Source of the DNA: Cydia pomonella
Taxonomy: Eukaryota > Arthropoda > Insecta > Lepidoptera > Tortricidae
NCBI RefSeq assembly: GCF_033807575.1
Contig: NC_084703.1
Coordinates: 15,748,001-15,812,000, forward strand
DNA: 64,000 nt
Direction of reading: 5' to 3'
Part shown: positions 42,601 to 49,535 of the stretch, in pieces
Position numbering within the stretch: position 1 is the stretch's first letter
How the letters are laid out: the number at the start of each line of letters is the position of its first letter
Position numbers and translations under genes: made by a program
Notes under the pieces: model-generated
What the model was told of the DNA's origin: nothing
The model's database searches: none
The model's input: only the letters and a program-made list of their open reading frames with translations

Positions 42601-43660
42601 TGGAAATCGTAGCCGCTGCTAAAGCTGCCAATATTCATAGTTTCATCGTTTCACTACCCAAGGTACGTAACGGCTAGAGCTAAGTGCGAAGCTTATTTAC
42701 ACGATTAAGGTGTGTTTTGTACGTCGAATGCTCTATTACAGTGTACAACGTATTGACAGGGCTATGACACTAACCTGGGGGCGAGCGGCGCTCAGCTGTC
42801 GGGAGGACAGAAGCAGCGCGTGTGTATCGCACGCGCGCTCATCCGCACCCCGCGCCTGTTGCTACTGGACGAGGCCACATCCGCTCTCGACGCCAACAGC
42901 GAACGGGTAATGTCACGGCTAGACGCCGACCACGCTGACACTGCACAGGCTCGGCAATAACAATGCATACATGTCGCCATGCTTGACGTAGCACTTTGAA
43001 TGAACAATTAGCGTGGACTCTACGAACAAATCCAGAAGCTATGGCCGGATGGCGATTACGCAGATGCAGCAAGCATGTTTGGTTGTACTTTAAGTTTTTT
43101 CAAGAGTTGTTTGTCTTGGGATGGAATTACATACAAAATATTTTATTCCAGGCTGTGTCGGAAGCACTGGAAAAGGCAGCCAAAGGACGAACATGTATTA
43201 CAATCGCTCACCGGCTCTCAACTATTAAGGACGCCAATCTCATCTGCGTCATTGACAAAGGTACGAGTAGGTACTACGTACCCATAAAATACCTACCAAA
43301 GAATCAAACGATTCCCAAAAAAATATACCCAAGTATCTAGGCTTATGCTATTTTATATTTTTTCGTTTGTGCGGTCAAGTCAGCTGCAGAGAGAGGTGAC
43401 CCCCCCGCTCGCGAATAGATCTCTATGCGGGGGGTGGGGGGGTTGTCACCTCTCTCTGCAGCTGACTGTAATGCAAGCATGGGTCATAGGTATGCCATTG
43501 ATGATTAATCACGTATCCAAGTTATTAAGAACTTTACAGTTCTAGTAACATTATTTTTTGCACAGGTAAAATCGTGGAAAAAGGCACCCACGCGGAACTG
43601 GTGGCTCTGCAGGGTCACTACTATCGCATGTGCAAGGGACAACACGTGGCCCTCAACTAA
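24677..43660 (+). CDS. ABCB full transporter (P-glycoprotein/MDR type), complete
   Basis: Twenty-six exons join into one 1312-residue frame with AG/GT sites throughout. Layout: short lysine-rich N-terminus; TMD1 (about 23-380); NBD1 with Walker A 429-437, Q-loop Gln477, signature 533-537, Walker B Asp557/Glu558 and His589; a charged linker (about 622-722) rich in Lys/Arg, then Ser, then Asp/Glu; TMD2 (about 740-1060); NBD2 with Walker A 1102-1110, Gln1151, signature 1209-1213, Asp1233/Glu1234 and His1265. Both ATP sites look competent, so an active exporter is expected in the plasma membrane; the substrate cannot be read from sequence. Length is normal for the family. It is the downstream copy of a tandem pair, lies on the same strand as NDUFB7, and is convergent with Clock. 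Introns carry SINEs, R4-like LINE pieces and several MITEs. The exact orthologue name is not established. Confidence 0.95.
24780..25640 (+). repeat. dispersed repeat carrying two nested insertions
   Basis: 24780-25089 and 25335-25610 are the two halves of an element whose inverted, uninterrupted copy is at 60640-61160 (shared: CTTGCTCGAAAAAGATCTTA, CCATTTATATAATTTTTACA, AAATTACAAAATGGCGGACG). A LINE 3'-end piece (25090-25320) interrupts it, and that piece is itself split by a MITE (25154-25280). It lies in intron 1 of ABCB copy 2. Confidence 0.85.
25154..25280. mobile_element. TA-flanked palindromic MITE (TACAGTC group)
   Basis: 127 bp counting the terminal TA on each side. TACAGTCAGTGTCAAATAC pairs with GTATTTGACGCCGACTGTA and most of the interior also pairs. 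Compared with the related LINE end at 19360-19400, the insertion fits a TA duplication with element ends CAGTC, as for Tc1/mariner-type MITEs. Confidence 0.85.
26194..26236 (+). CDS. ABCB copy 2 exon 2
   Basis: A 43-nt exon after TTTTTATTGCAG encoding EKEKEPPKVSYLQI, ending at GTAAGT. The motif VSYLQ-(Y)RYAT across the junction is the usual lead into TM1 of MDR proteins. Confidence 0.85.
26783..26941. mobile_element. hAT-type MITE with 8-bp target duplication
   Basis: A 159-bp element with inverted ends CAGGCGCGGATACAAG and an 8-bp direct repeat TGCATATA on both sides (26775-26782 and 26942-26949). Inner poly-G and poly-C runs extend the palindrome. It lies in intron 2 of ABCB copy 2. Confidence 0.92.
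27303..27499 (+). CDS. ABCB copy 2 exon 3: TM1
   Basis: A 197-nt exon, residues 23-88. It starts YRYATCTERA, and TM1 is ATILGVLLGLLSGGGVCFIL. The extracellular loop follows, up to GGGLR. Confidence 0.92.
27669..27910 (-). repeat. tRNA-derived SINE, copy 2
   Basis: Same family and orientation as 17987-18258, with only short indels and a few base changes. It lies in intron 3 of ABCB copy 2, antisense to the gene. Confidence 0.85.
28283..28427 (+). CDS. ABCB copy 2 exon 4: TM2
   Basis: A 145-nt exon, residues 88-136. It contains AIGTFVCVIASLVLVISSVA (TM2) and ends in ALRQ before GTACCT. The acceptor is TATTGTCAG; an upstream CAG at 28253 would break the phase. Confidence 0.88.
29237..29337 (+). 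CDS. ABCB copy 2 exon 5: first intracellular loop
   Basis: A 101-nt exon encoding ITRIRKLFLEAVLRQDMTWF and on to TKMSE. The RQDMTWFD motif is typical of the first coupling region of MDR proteins. Confidence 0.92.
29531..29604. repeat. short inverted repeat
   Basis: AAAGGCGGGATACC and GTCCCGCCTTT bound 74 bp with GTGCGGTACTGTGCGGTA inside. MITE-like; in intron 5 of ABCB copy 2. Confidence 0.5.
29694..29865 (+). CDS. ABCB copy 2 exon 6: TM3-TM4
   Basis: A 172-nt exon, residues 170-227. It contains KLKDGIGEKVAVVSNLIGTA and the TM4 stretch ELALACISVVPFSVAASVIL. Confidence 0.93.
29946..30070 (+). CDS. ABCB copy 2 exon 7: second intracellular loop
   Basis: A 125-nt exon encoding YQTKSSVREMNSYSQAGKQA through TIVAFGGENREVDR. 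The AEEVLKSVRTIVAFGGE block is the family's conserved coupling helix region. Confidence 0.94.
30137..30269. mobile_element. palindromic MITE
   Basis: 133 bp with inverted ends GTATTTTTCAAACAGCACGG / CCATGCTGTTTGAAAAACAC. In intron 7 of ABCB copy 2. Confidence 0.65.
30481..30679 (+). CDS. ABCB copy 2 exon 8: TM5
   Basis: A 199-nt exon, residues 269-335. It encodes RYRKLLEPAERYGRKRGLYT, TM5 (GTGFNWVLSYSLNAIGLSYG) and ends VGEIFS. Confidence 0.93.
30758..30982 (+). CDS. ABCB copy 2 exon 9: TM6 and NBD1 A-loop
   Basis: A 225-nt phase-0 exon, residues 336-410. TM6 starts ILFSIYMATQSITFC. The A-loop region VCFNYPSRPDVA closes the exon before GTACGT. Confidence 0.94.
31140..31235 (-). repeat. tRNA-like SINE head
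   Basis: Minus strand reads CTGGTCCAGCGGGTTAAGAC (A box) and GTTACGGGTTCGAATCTCGC (B box) with tRNA spacing, but no acceptor stem pairs. It is the head of a SINE family different from that at 17987. Confidence 0.6.
31255..31462 (+). repeat. SINE/retroposon 3' part
   Basis: AAATCGTTAGAGCCGTTTCTGAGATC followed by an AT microsatellite and CAAGAATTGCTCGTTTAAAG is a 3' end I recognise from lepidopteran SINEs. The 5' head is missing or replaced by the adjacent tRNA-like piece. Confidence 0.5.
32182..32368 (+). CDS. ABCB copy 2 exon 10: NBD1 Walker A
   Basis: A 187-nt exon, residues 411-473. Walker A GSSGCGKST is at 429-437. Confidence 0.95.
32991..33181. mobile_element. palindromic MITE with two-step inverted ends
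   Basis: Outer ends GTACCCCTAGTGTAA / TTACACTAGGGGTAC and inner arms ACGCGTTTGCGTTAAGTCTC / GAGACTAAACGCAAACGCGT, 191 bp. In intron 10 of ABCB copy 2. Confidence 0.75.
33493..34022. repeat. member of the GGCCAAGTGCGAGTCG family
   Basis: Starts GCGGCCAAGTGCGAGTCGGA, includes AAGGGTTCCGTACC, a G13 run near 33661 and ends GGCTACGGAACCCTAAAAAC. It lies in the intron before the NBD1 Q-loop exon of ABCB copy 2. Confidence 0.7.
34623..34765 (+). CDS. ABCB copy 2 exon 11: NBD1 Q-loop
   Basis: A 143-nt exon, residues 473-520, with VVGQEPVLFRGTIHDNI (Q-loop Gln477). It ends IVNLHE before GTAAGT. Confidence 0.94.
34872..35080 (+). CDS. ABCB copy 2 exon 12: NBD1 signature, Walker B and H-loop
   Basis: A 209-nt exon with LSGGQKQR, LLLDEATSALD and TIVVSHR, the histidine being residue 589. 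Confidence 0.95.
35797..35891 (+). CDS. ABCB copy 2 exon 13: end of NBD1
   Basis: A 95-nt exon encoding LSTIVNADRIICMDQGAIVE through ELMKAK. It is preceded by ATTCAG and followed by GTAAAT. Confidence 0.92.
35984..36163 (+). CDS. ABCB copy 2 exon 14: linker, part 1
   Basis: A 180-nt exon, residues 622-681. It encodes GFYHKLVTTGKEVKDPDVID, an acidic stretch, then a basic run KRKSNRRIHRHH. Its donor (GT at 36164) lies inside an 11-bp target duplication made by the insertion at 36168-36285. Confidence 0.9.
36168..36285 (+). mobile_element. short retroposon (LINE 3' end) at a splice donor
   Basis: 118 bp: an ACC/CACACC-rich tract, then GGCTTACCATCAGGCGGGCC and GCTTGTTTGCCACCGACGTA, the LINE 3' end also seen at 25090-25320. 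The 11-bp direct repeat AAAAAAGGTAC flanks it at 36157-36167 and 36286-36296. The first copy contains the donor of exon 14. Confidence 0.88.
36369..36490 (+). CDS. ABCB copy 2 exon 15: linker, part 2
   Basis: A 122-nt exon, residues 682-722. It encodes DSHDWMTPRGSISSVISTGL and ends in the acidic run ESDEEKDDDDE. The serine-rich part resembles the phosphorylatable linker of P-glycoproteins, but no site is proved. Confidence 0.9.
36637..37400 (-). mobile_element. R4/Dong-like LINE fragment, copy A
   Basis: Minus-strand translation includes CRACRRPRESLKHIISGCSH (a CX2C...HX4C zinc motif), IIHQQLALLYGLVD and then NKPDIVIIDRSQRRAVLVDI, a PD...D restriction-like endonuclease motif, continuing through KYLDLAHEITAMWDVDSA. 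LINEs with a C-terminal restriction-like endonuclease (R2/R4 type) have this layout. The part between the two motifs is partly deleted and scrambled (37115-37165). Confidence 0.75.
37440..37900. repeat. unidentified retroposon-like piece between two R4-like copies
   Basis: Moderately GC-rich, with ATT microsatellites at both sides (37419-37435 and 38463-38478). It reads like the 5' region of a LINE, but no domain is recognisable. Confidence 0.35.
37920..38465 (-). mobile_element. R4/Dong-like LINE fragment, copy B
   Basis: Near-identical to copy A over the last 104 codons and the 3' flank (open frame 38385-38071). The join upstream of the PD motif is intact here: ATLYWDRSIITDRTIVANKP. Both copies sit antisense in intron 15 of ABCB copy 2. 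Confidence 0.8.
38630..38770 (+). CDS. ABCB copy 2 exon 16: TM7
   Basis: A 141-nt phase-0 exon encoding KLKPVSDWELMKLNAPEWPY followed by TM7 (LAAGALAAFLQGACFPVFAL). The matching exon of copy 1 is off the left edge of the window. Confidence 0.93.
38865..39047 (+). CDS. ABCB copy 2 exon 17: TM8 region
   Basis: A 183-nt phase-0 exon with YSGMFIVVAAIAGISMCLQS. The length is identical to 466-648 in copy 1. Confidence 0.94.
39142..39345 (+). CDS. ABCB copy 2 exon 18: TM9-TM10
   Basis: A 204-nt phase-0 exon from DIGYFDKDSNTVGSLCSRL to SVFLPL. Confidence 0.94.
39443..39572 (+). CDS. ABCB copy 2 exon 19: coupling segment
   Basis: A 130-nt exon from MVGSIWLEGIVSQQSQENET to TVQSL. Confidence 0.93.
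39658..39853 (+). CDS. ABCB copy 2 exon 20: TM11
   Basis: A 196-nt exon encoding VESKFLGKFNKELKASC and TM11 (LVLGLGLYVPFLSYCSATVY). Confidence 0.93.
40000..40162 (+). CDS. ABCB copy 2 exon 21: TM12
   Basis: A 163-nt exon encoding VTEALMYGAYMLGQSLVYAP and ending KDKKDW. Confidence 0.93.
40359..40553 (+). CDS. ABCB copy 2 exon 22: NBD2 Walker A
   Basis: A 195-nt phase-0 exon with FSYPTRPHIRVL and Walker A GSSGCGKST at 1102-1110. An open frame runs on into the intron, but GTAAGT at 40554 matches the exon end in copy 1. Confidence 0.95.
40798..42200. mobile_element. unclassified TIR element, copy B
   Basis: A 1403-bp relative of 10491-11460, starting AGGGTGAAGTCACCAAAAGA and ending TCTTTTGGTTCCACTACCCT. 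It lies in a different intron (between the Walker A and Q-loop exons of ABCB copy 2), so it moved independently and is not a leftover of the gene duplication. The interior repeats AAAAGATGAAC-like units in both orientations. Confidence 0.72.
42453..42662 (+). CDS. ABCB copy 2 exon 23: NBD2 Q-loop
   Basis: A 210-nt phase-0 exon encoding EIDGRDIRNQLTLPRLRKQ, VVQQEPVLFDRT and NIAYGDNS. Confidence 0.94.
42760..42906 (+). CDS. ABCB copy 2 exon 24: NBD2 signature and Walker B
   Basis: A 147-nt phase-0 exon with LSGGQKQR at 1209-1216 and LLLLDEATSALD. It is about 85% identical at base level to 18855-19001. Confidence 0.95.
43152..43260 (+). CDS. ABCB copy 2 exon 25: NBD2 H-loop
   Basis: A 109-nt exon encoding AVSEALEKAAKGRTCITIAH and on to ICVIDKG. 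His1265 is the H-loop residue. Confidence 0.94.
43376..43470. mobile_element. palindromic MITE (TACAGTC group) in last ABCB intron
   Basis: GTCAGCTGCAGAGAGAGGTG is mirrored by CACCTCTCTCTGCAGCTGAC, with C- and G-rich runs toward the centre. The right end continues TGTA, giving TACAGTCAGCTGCAG read inward; the left end is eroded. It can fold as a near-perfect hairpin in the pre-mRNA of ABCB copy 2, about 100 nt from the last acceptor. Confidence 0.85.
43566..43660 (+). CDS. ABCB copy 2 exon 26 (stop)
   Basis: A 95-nt exon after CACAG encoding KIVEKGTHAELVALQGHYY and ending QHVALN, then TAA. Confidence 0.94.
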
Positions 43661-43768
43661 TAGCGCCTTCACGTGACGAGACGAGTGCTCACTCCATACA
43701 TAGATATAAACCCATTTATAATAAGTTGTAACGTGCTTTGTGAATACTTATTTCTAATAACTTTATCA

Positions 43769-43774
43769 AATAAA
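43769..43774 (+). promoter_or_regulatory. putative poly(A) signal of ABCB copy 2
   Basis: AATAAA begins 109 bp after the stop codon. Just downstream, by about 43900, LINE DNA starts. Confidence 0.55.
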
Positions 43775-43899
43775 ATTCTATCTAGCCAAGGTATCTCGCA
43801 CAACTTACCGCTAAAGCTCAACTTGGCAATTCTCCGCCACATTCCTTCTTCTTACATCCAACCACTACCACCGACGTGGGAAACTACATTCGAAACCTA

Positions 43900-45205
43900 A
43901 TAGATGACAGTGCGGCGGGCCTTGAAAAAAAGTTCAAAAGTATATAGTAGCTCCTCTCACCCACATCTTTAACCTAAGCCTCTCAACTGGGGTATTTCCG
44001 GAAATTTGGAAAATCGCAGCAGTTTGCCCTATATACAAAAGCGGCGATAAGCGCTCCCCTGTCAACTATAGGCCTCTTCTAAGTACTTTCTCAAAGCTGC
44101 TTGAAAAAATAGTTAATCAACAGCTAGTTAACTACTTGGAGAAATATAGTATCATTGCAAATAACTAGTTTGGCTTCCGTAGAGGCAAGTCCACCGAGGA
44201 CGCCGTTACCCTACTGACAAATACTGTTGCAAACTATTTGGACAAGGGTCTAAAAAGCATTGGGGTCTTCCTCGACTTGGCCAAAGCATTCAACACGGTG
44301 TATATACCCATTTTGTTATCGAAGCTTGAGGGTTCTGGAATTAGGGGTCTTGGACTTGAGTGGTTTCGCAGCTACCTCACTAATATAATGCAATGCGTAA
44401 AACTAGGTACAGCTACAAGCGATCAACTTGGTTTATCTTTTGGAGTTCCTCAGGGGAGTATTCTGGGTCCCACTTTGTTTTTAATATACTTAAACGATCT
44501 ATCCTCAATAGAAATGCAAAACGCTGACATGATCAATTACGCCGACGATACGGTTATTGTTTTTCGTAGGTCGACTTGGGATAAAGTCATTCAAATAGCT
44601 CAGCAAGGCCTGTTTCGAATTCGAACCGCGAAATGGCTTAGCTACAACCTCCTAAGCCTAAATTGTCCCAAAACGAACTATGTGTGTTTCTTTAAGACCA
44701 GCGCATCGAGTCCACCAAGTGATACTAGTTTAGTACTACACACCTGCAGTAACCCTGCCGCCGTTGCCCGTCGTTCCGATTGTAGCAACTGCCACTCTAT
44801 TTCACGTGTAGAAGCCTTAAAATACTTAGGCGTAGTAATTGACGTAAAACTATGTTTCAAACAACATATTGATGTTACGTCAAAAAGAGTATGGAAACTC
44901 ATATACACGATGAAATTACTAAGAGATCTTGCCGATAGAGAAACCTTTAAACTAGTGTATTTTGCGCTTTGTCAGTCGGTTCTGACATATTGTATCATGG
45001 CGTGGGGAGGCTCGACATCCACATTATTAATTAATTTATTGCGCGCGCAGCGGTCAGTACTTAAAATTATGCTTAAAAAGTCACCACTATTTTCAACAGA
45101 CAGTCTTTTCAGGGAAACCAGCGTACTGAGTGTTAGAAAGCTGTTTCTGGTAAAAATTGTCACCAGGGCCCACCGTGAAGCCTCGCATTCAGCAGAGCCA
45201 GTCTT
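43900..45205 (+). mobile_element. CR1/jockey-like LINE, reverse transcriptase region
   Basis: The reading frame gives PLTHIFNLSLSTGVFPEIWK, VNYRPLLSTFSKLLEK, FGFRRGKSTEDAV, the block GVPQGSILGPTLF and the catalytic YADDTVIVF. A TAG at 44166-44168 interrupts the frame before FGFRR; from 44238 on it is open for 403 codons. The 5' end (endonuclease) is missing. The frame runs on into the microsatellite that follows. Confidence 0.9.
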
Positions 45206-45210
45206 TGTAT

Positions 45211-45241
45211 ACACACACACGCACGCACGCACGCACGCACG

Positions 45242-45283
<42 letters not shown>

Positions 45284-45365
45284 CGCTCACTCGCTCACTC
45301 ACTCACTCACTCACTCACTCACTCACTCACTCACTCACTCACTCACCCACTCACTCACTCACTCA

Positions 45366-45432
<67 letters not shown>

Positions 45433-45447
45433 TCACTCACTCACCTT
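45211..45447. repeat. compound CA / CACT microsatellite
   Basis: Alternating blocks of (CACG)n, (CA)n, (CACT)n, (CA)n and (CACT)n over about 237 bp, directly at the LINE 3' end. Confidence 0.95.
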
Positions 45448-45800
45448 AACTTGTAAGTTAGTTAGTAATTACGAGTAGTTGTAAGTTTCTTCTCAGTTTA
45501 TCAATCTCTTCTTAACTAAATTAACTTATCTATTCCTCGTATACTAACAAGTCCAATTTCCTTTTGATTCATACAGTCTGGCTACTGAAATATTACACAA
45601 TATTTTGGCGGGAAATTCAAAAAATCTTGGGCTGGTCACACTTTGTGTAGTTGGAATTATAGTTTTGATACTAGAAAATATTATTGATTTTCTGTGCACA
45701 AGTAAGGTATCTAATGAAATAAGTTAATACCTATACGTTGACGTTGACTCAAAGTCAGCTCACATAATTTCTACCTCTATGTAAAGTACAAAGACATATA

Positions 45801-47103
45801 CACCGTGTCCAATAAGTTCGAATACAGTTATGATCCTTAATAAAATAAATTTACGCGTAGTTTATGTTATGAAAATTATATTAAATGAAAGCCACATTTA
45901 TATACAATATTTACAACAAATGTTTTGGAATAACTCCACCTTTAACTTTTTTTACAAGTTTCAAACGTTTCTCAAAAGAGTCACAAGCGGCACGCACCGC
46001 ATCCATCGGCATATCGTCCCATATTTGCACGATAACCTTTTTAAAATGGCTCAGGTTTGCGACTTTATAATTATTTAGTTTCGAGAGCATGTATGACCAT
46101 ACGAAATAATCTAGTACGTTTAAATCTGGAGAACTTGGTGGCCATTCAGTTTTCGGCAAAAAATCGGTCAAATTAGCCTTGCACCAAGCTTGAACAGCGT
46201 TTGCCGTATGCGACGGAGCTCCGTCTTGTTGGAAAACATAATAATCGTCTGCAAACATATTTTTTAAATTTGGGGCAACATTTTTCTCCAAAACCTCCGA
46301 TTTATAGTATGCCGCATTGATTTTGACGCCTTTATCAATAAAAACTAGAGGCAGTTTGCCCCTCTTACAAAGAGCACCCCAAACCATCACTGATGGTGAG
46401 CTCTGGAACCTAGGCACATTCTTTTCATACTCTGGAATGTCTTCTATCCGTGCTGCCCACAACCGGTCGTTCTGGGCGTTATGAGGCTGCTCTAACACAA
46501 AGAGTTTCTCGTCTGAGAAAACAAATTCGTCACCTGCGTGCCAAGAAAGTATGGTGCTACATCTTTCTACTCTCTTTTTCTTGGTTGCATCTGAAATGCC
46601 ATGTACTTTTCGTTTTTTATAAGCATGACATCCAAGATCTTTTTTCAATATATTATGTACAGATCCCCTGGAAATTTTCAGATCAGCAGCTAATTTTCTA
46701 ATAGATCGGTGTTTTTTCCGCCGAATTCGCTCTCTTATAGCCTTTACCACTTTTTCAGTTCTAGCTGAGCGGGGCCGACCGGATCTTTTCCTGTCCTCTG
46801 TAGAAGAGATCTCTTTATACCTTTTTATAGTAGTATAAACCAGATTCCGTTTAATTCCATGCGGTTGTAACGCCTTGAATATAGCACATGGCATGTCGCC
46901 TTTAAGGAATTTTCTAATAATTTCTTCACGAACGTACTTCATCGTGTATTCAAGCCAAACTAAAAATACGTGACTCATGAAATTATAGTACTATGTTTAT
47001 GTCAATATACTTTTTAAATTAAAATAAGAATTTTATATCCAGCGATCCGTATGTCTATACAGCAAGTGCTAAAAGTTTGTATTCGAACTTATTGGACACG
47101 GTG
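45801..47103 (-). mobile_element. complete mariner element, DD37D (maT-like)
   Basis: A 1303-bp element bounded by matching inverted repeats of about 26 bp, beginning CACCGTGTCCAATAAGTTCG, with TA on both sides (45799-45800 and 47104-47105). A single uninterrupted transposase frame fills it. It lies between ABCB copy 2 and Clock, in DNA with no other gene. Confidence 0.93.
45911..46978 (-). CDS. mariner transposase, intact frame
   Basis: 355 residues on the minus strand with no stop or frameshift; Met13 (MKYVREEIIRKFL) is an alternative start. Two helix-turn-helix regions flank the GRPR motif at 67-70. The catalytic triad is Asp156 (FSDEKLF), Asp252 (QQDGAPSH) and Asp290 (NVLDYFVW), with 37 residues between the last two, the DD37D spacing of maT-like elements. 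By family it cuts and pastes the element at TA sites. Intact frame, TIRs and TA duplication suggest a recent arrival; activity is not shown. Confidence 0.92.
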   Translation of the reverse strand: MSHVFLVWLEYTMKYVREEIIRKFLKGDMPCAIFKALQPHGIKRNLVYTTIKRYKEISSTEDRKRSGRPRSARTEKVVKAIRERIRRKKHRSIRKLAADLKISRGSVHNILKKDLGCHAYKKRKVHGISDATKKKRVERCSTILSWHAGDEFVFSDEKLFVLEQPHNAQNDRLWAARIEDIPEYEKNVPRFQSSPSVMVWGALCKRGKLPLVFIDKGVKINAAYYKSEVLEKNVAPNLKNMFADDYYVFQQDGAPSHTANAVQAWCKANLTDFLPKTEWPPSSPDLNVLDYFVWSYMLSKLNNYKVANLSHFKKVIVQIWDDMPMDAVRAACDSFEKRLKLVKKVKGGVIPKHLL

Positions 47104-48281
47104 TATACACATGTTTCGCCAAGATATTTTTATATATTTTATATTTTTATATCAATTTACTACTGACCAGTCATTCCACAGATTTCTTCTAAATATTAGT
47201 TTTCATTATCCGTTTCTTTACACACTTGTCGTGTCCTGTTCATGAGATTCAGGTATTAATAAATTCACGTACTTAATCAAAGTTATAGGTAAATGTTAGA
47301 ACTAGTACTTAAAGTATCAAAATATTAATAGAGCAACAACCTACTAAATTGTTTACGACTTGTAAACATTGCAGTTTTTCGTTGTTCGCGTCGACTTCGT
47401 ACATTATCGTAATTATGTATTACGAGCTTAAATAATAGTTTGCGGACCTCACTCGGTAAAGTCATTAGTAATATTAAAATAAGCCCCTTATAAACCGCGA
47501 ACAATTTGTATAAATGACATAAATTGACAACAGACTTTTAGCTTTTTAATTGGTGATACAACATGAAAATATTTGTCAACAATATTTGGCTAGCCAGGCT
47601 CTATTTATATATTTTATAGAGTAGTCTAAAATAACGGACACGTATTTTTTTTTAGCTGCCCAAACTCAACCTATTGGGAGAAATTGTCCTCCAAAGTACT
47701 AAAAACTTACTAAATCTTCTATACCAAATACTTAACAAGCCCTTAATAATTGTTTGTCCTTATCCGCCATATTGAGAATTGTGTTTGTTAGAGAGGCGCT
47801 TTTTTAACGCTTGTCAGAACAGAATCACGGAGGTCCGTATGCTGAATTCGATTTAACAGACTAACTAGACAGTGCAAGTGTTATTTTAAACGTCAAACTT
47901 CTGTGAAATTACGACGTTTACTTAACACTTGCACAGGCTGGGCTATCAAAATCGCTGCCAACTTATCTTGGTCTGACTCTAGGTAGGTACTTCTTAACCC
48001 TTTTCCAGGCATAGTACGATTTATCGACCACATACGCGCCATTAGAATTTCAACTGTAGCATTCCGATTTAAGGTTCAAATTAGATTACACTTTCAGGAA
48101 ATTTTACTCGTCTTCAAATGAATCATGAAACCTGGATTAATTGGAATATATTTAGATTTTTTGGGAAAACGTTGTAGATTGGTGCGGCCTGGAAAAGGGT
48201 ATCAGTATCTAATCAGTGTGTTTATTGCTTTCATAGGTTATACAAGATGGTACATTTCATTTGTTTCGCTATGAAACTACG

Positions 48282-48505
48282 TACAGTCAGCATCAAAAGT
48301 AGCGTATCAAATAACGTTTCATAAGTATCTACCATTCTGTAACAGCTTATCAAAAAGTGATATCCTTAATATAGAACAACTAAGGCTGTTAAAGATATAC
48401 TTTTGAACGCGAATTTTAGAAATTTATCTATATTTGGAAAAGTTATCCGGAATATCAGATACTTTTGGCGCGTTGTTTCATCCGCTACTTTTGATGCTGA
48501 CTGTA
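48282..48505. mobile_element. TA-flanked palindromic MITE (TACAGTC group)
   Basis: 224 bp with inverted ends TACAGTCAGCATCAAAAGTA / TACTTTTGATGCTGACTGTA and partly palindromic interior. Same first bases as 25154-25280 and 43376-43470, with a different interior. Confidence 0.85.
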
Positions 48506-49367
48506 CAAAGTTTTATTACACGTTTTAACCTATTGATGATAAATCCAAGAGTAAGATCCAAAACTTTTTAAAATTGTGATTATGAATAAAAATGCCAAAA
48601 AATGGTAATTTACTTTATTAACCTTTCTAAAATTACCTTTTCTTACATACGTAACATTGAACACGCTAAAAATTATACTACATACAATATCACTCTCTTC
48701 GTGAAAAGTCCTGCTTCGTTTTTGGGATCACCCTGTAACCTTCCTTATAATACGTCTGTTTCAAGGCCGGTATCGGACTAGTGATGCACAAATATTATTG
48801 AGCTAATACCGGCCTTCAAACGGATCCCAGATTGTAAGTACATTAAAAACATCAATATTTACCTTTATTTACCAAAATACAAATTACATTTTTCAATGGA
48901 AGATCAATTGCAGTCGCATTCAGGATGCTTCTTCAATATAAATTGTTTATACTCAAGTAAAATAGACTTAGACGCCAATGAAAATCGCATTAACTTAAAA
49001 ATAAACTTTTGGTTGAAGCACCAGATAATACAAATTTAATTAGATATAATGGCACGGGTAACTAACTAAAAAAAAAAAAAAACATTCCGCAAGTTGAGGC
49101 CTGATAAGGTATTTCCCATAAAATAGTATTTTTTGAGACATTTACCTTTACGTGCATATTGCCAGTCAGAATTTTCTGACAATCGATATATTGTATACTC
49201 GTATATATTGTAAAGATGATATGCTATATCATGTATATCTGTATATCAGAAATACCGGTCTATGATAGTTGATGGATATTTCACAAAGTCAGTCAATGAC
49301 AGACAGCGTTTTTACTTTGCTATAAATATTACTTATATCAAACATACATTGATTAAGATGTATATAA

Positions 49368-49535
49368 TCTAAGACAATTCCGTGCTTCGAGTTTAAACAG
49401 GTACATAAACGAGATGGCGCTGTTCAGTTCCATATATTTTGCGGTAACTCTGTCAAAAGTTGACGTTTGACAAATCAGTGACCGCAAGACATTTTTTTTT
49501 TACACGTTTTTTTCTTAGACTTTACCTCTTTATTT
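49368..49535. repeat. short TIR repeat (AAAGTCTAAG / AGATGGCGC family)
   Basis: ATCTAAGACAATTCCGTG and TTTTCTTAGACTTTACCTC bound a segment with GAGATGGCGCTGTTCAGTTC, as in the copies at 15056-15175 and 850-1000. Confidence 0.5.

Noticed and set aside
45211..45447. CRISPR-like direct repeats
   Set aside because: Simple dinucleotide and tetranucleotide microsatellite with no spacers.
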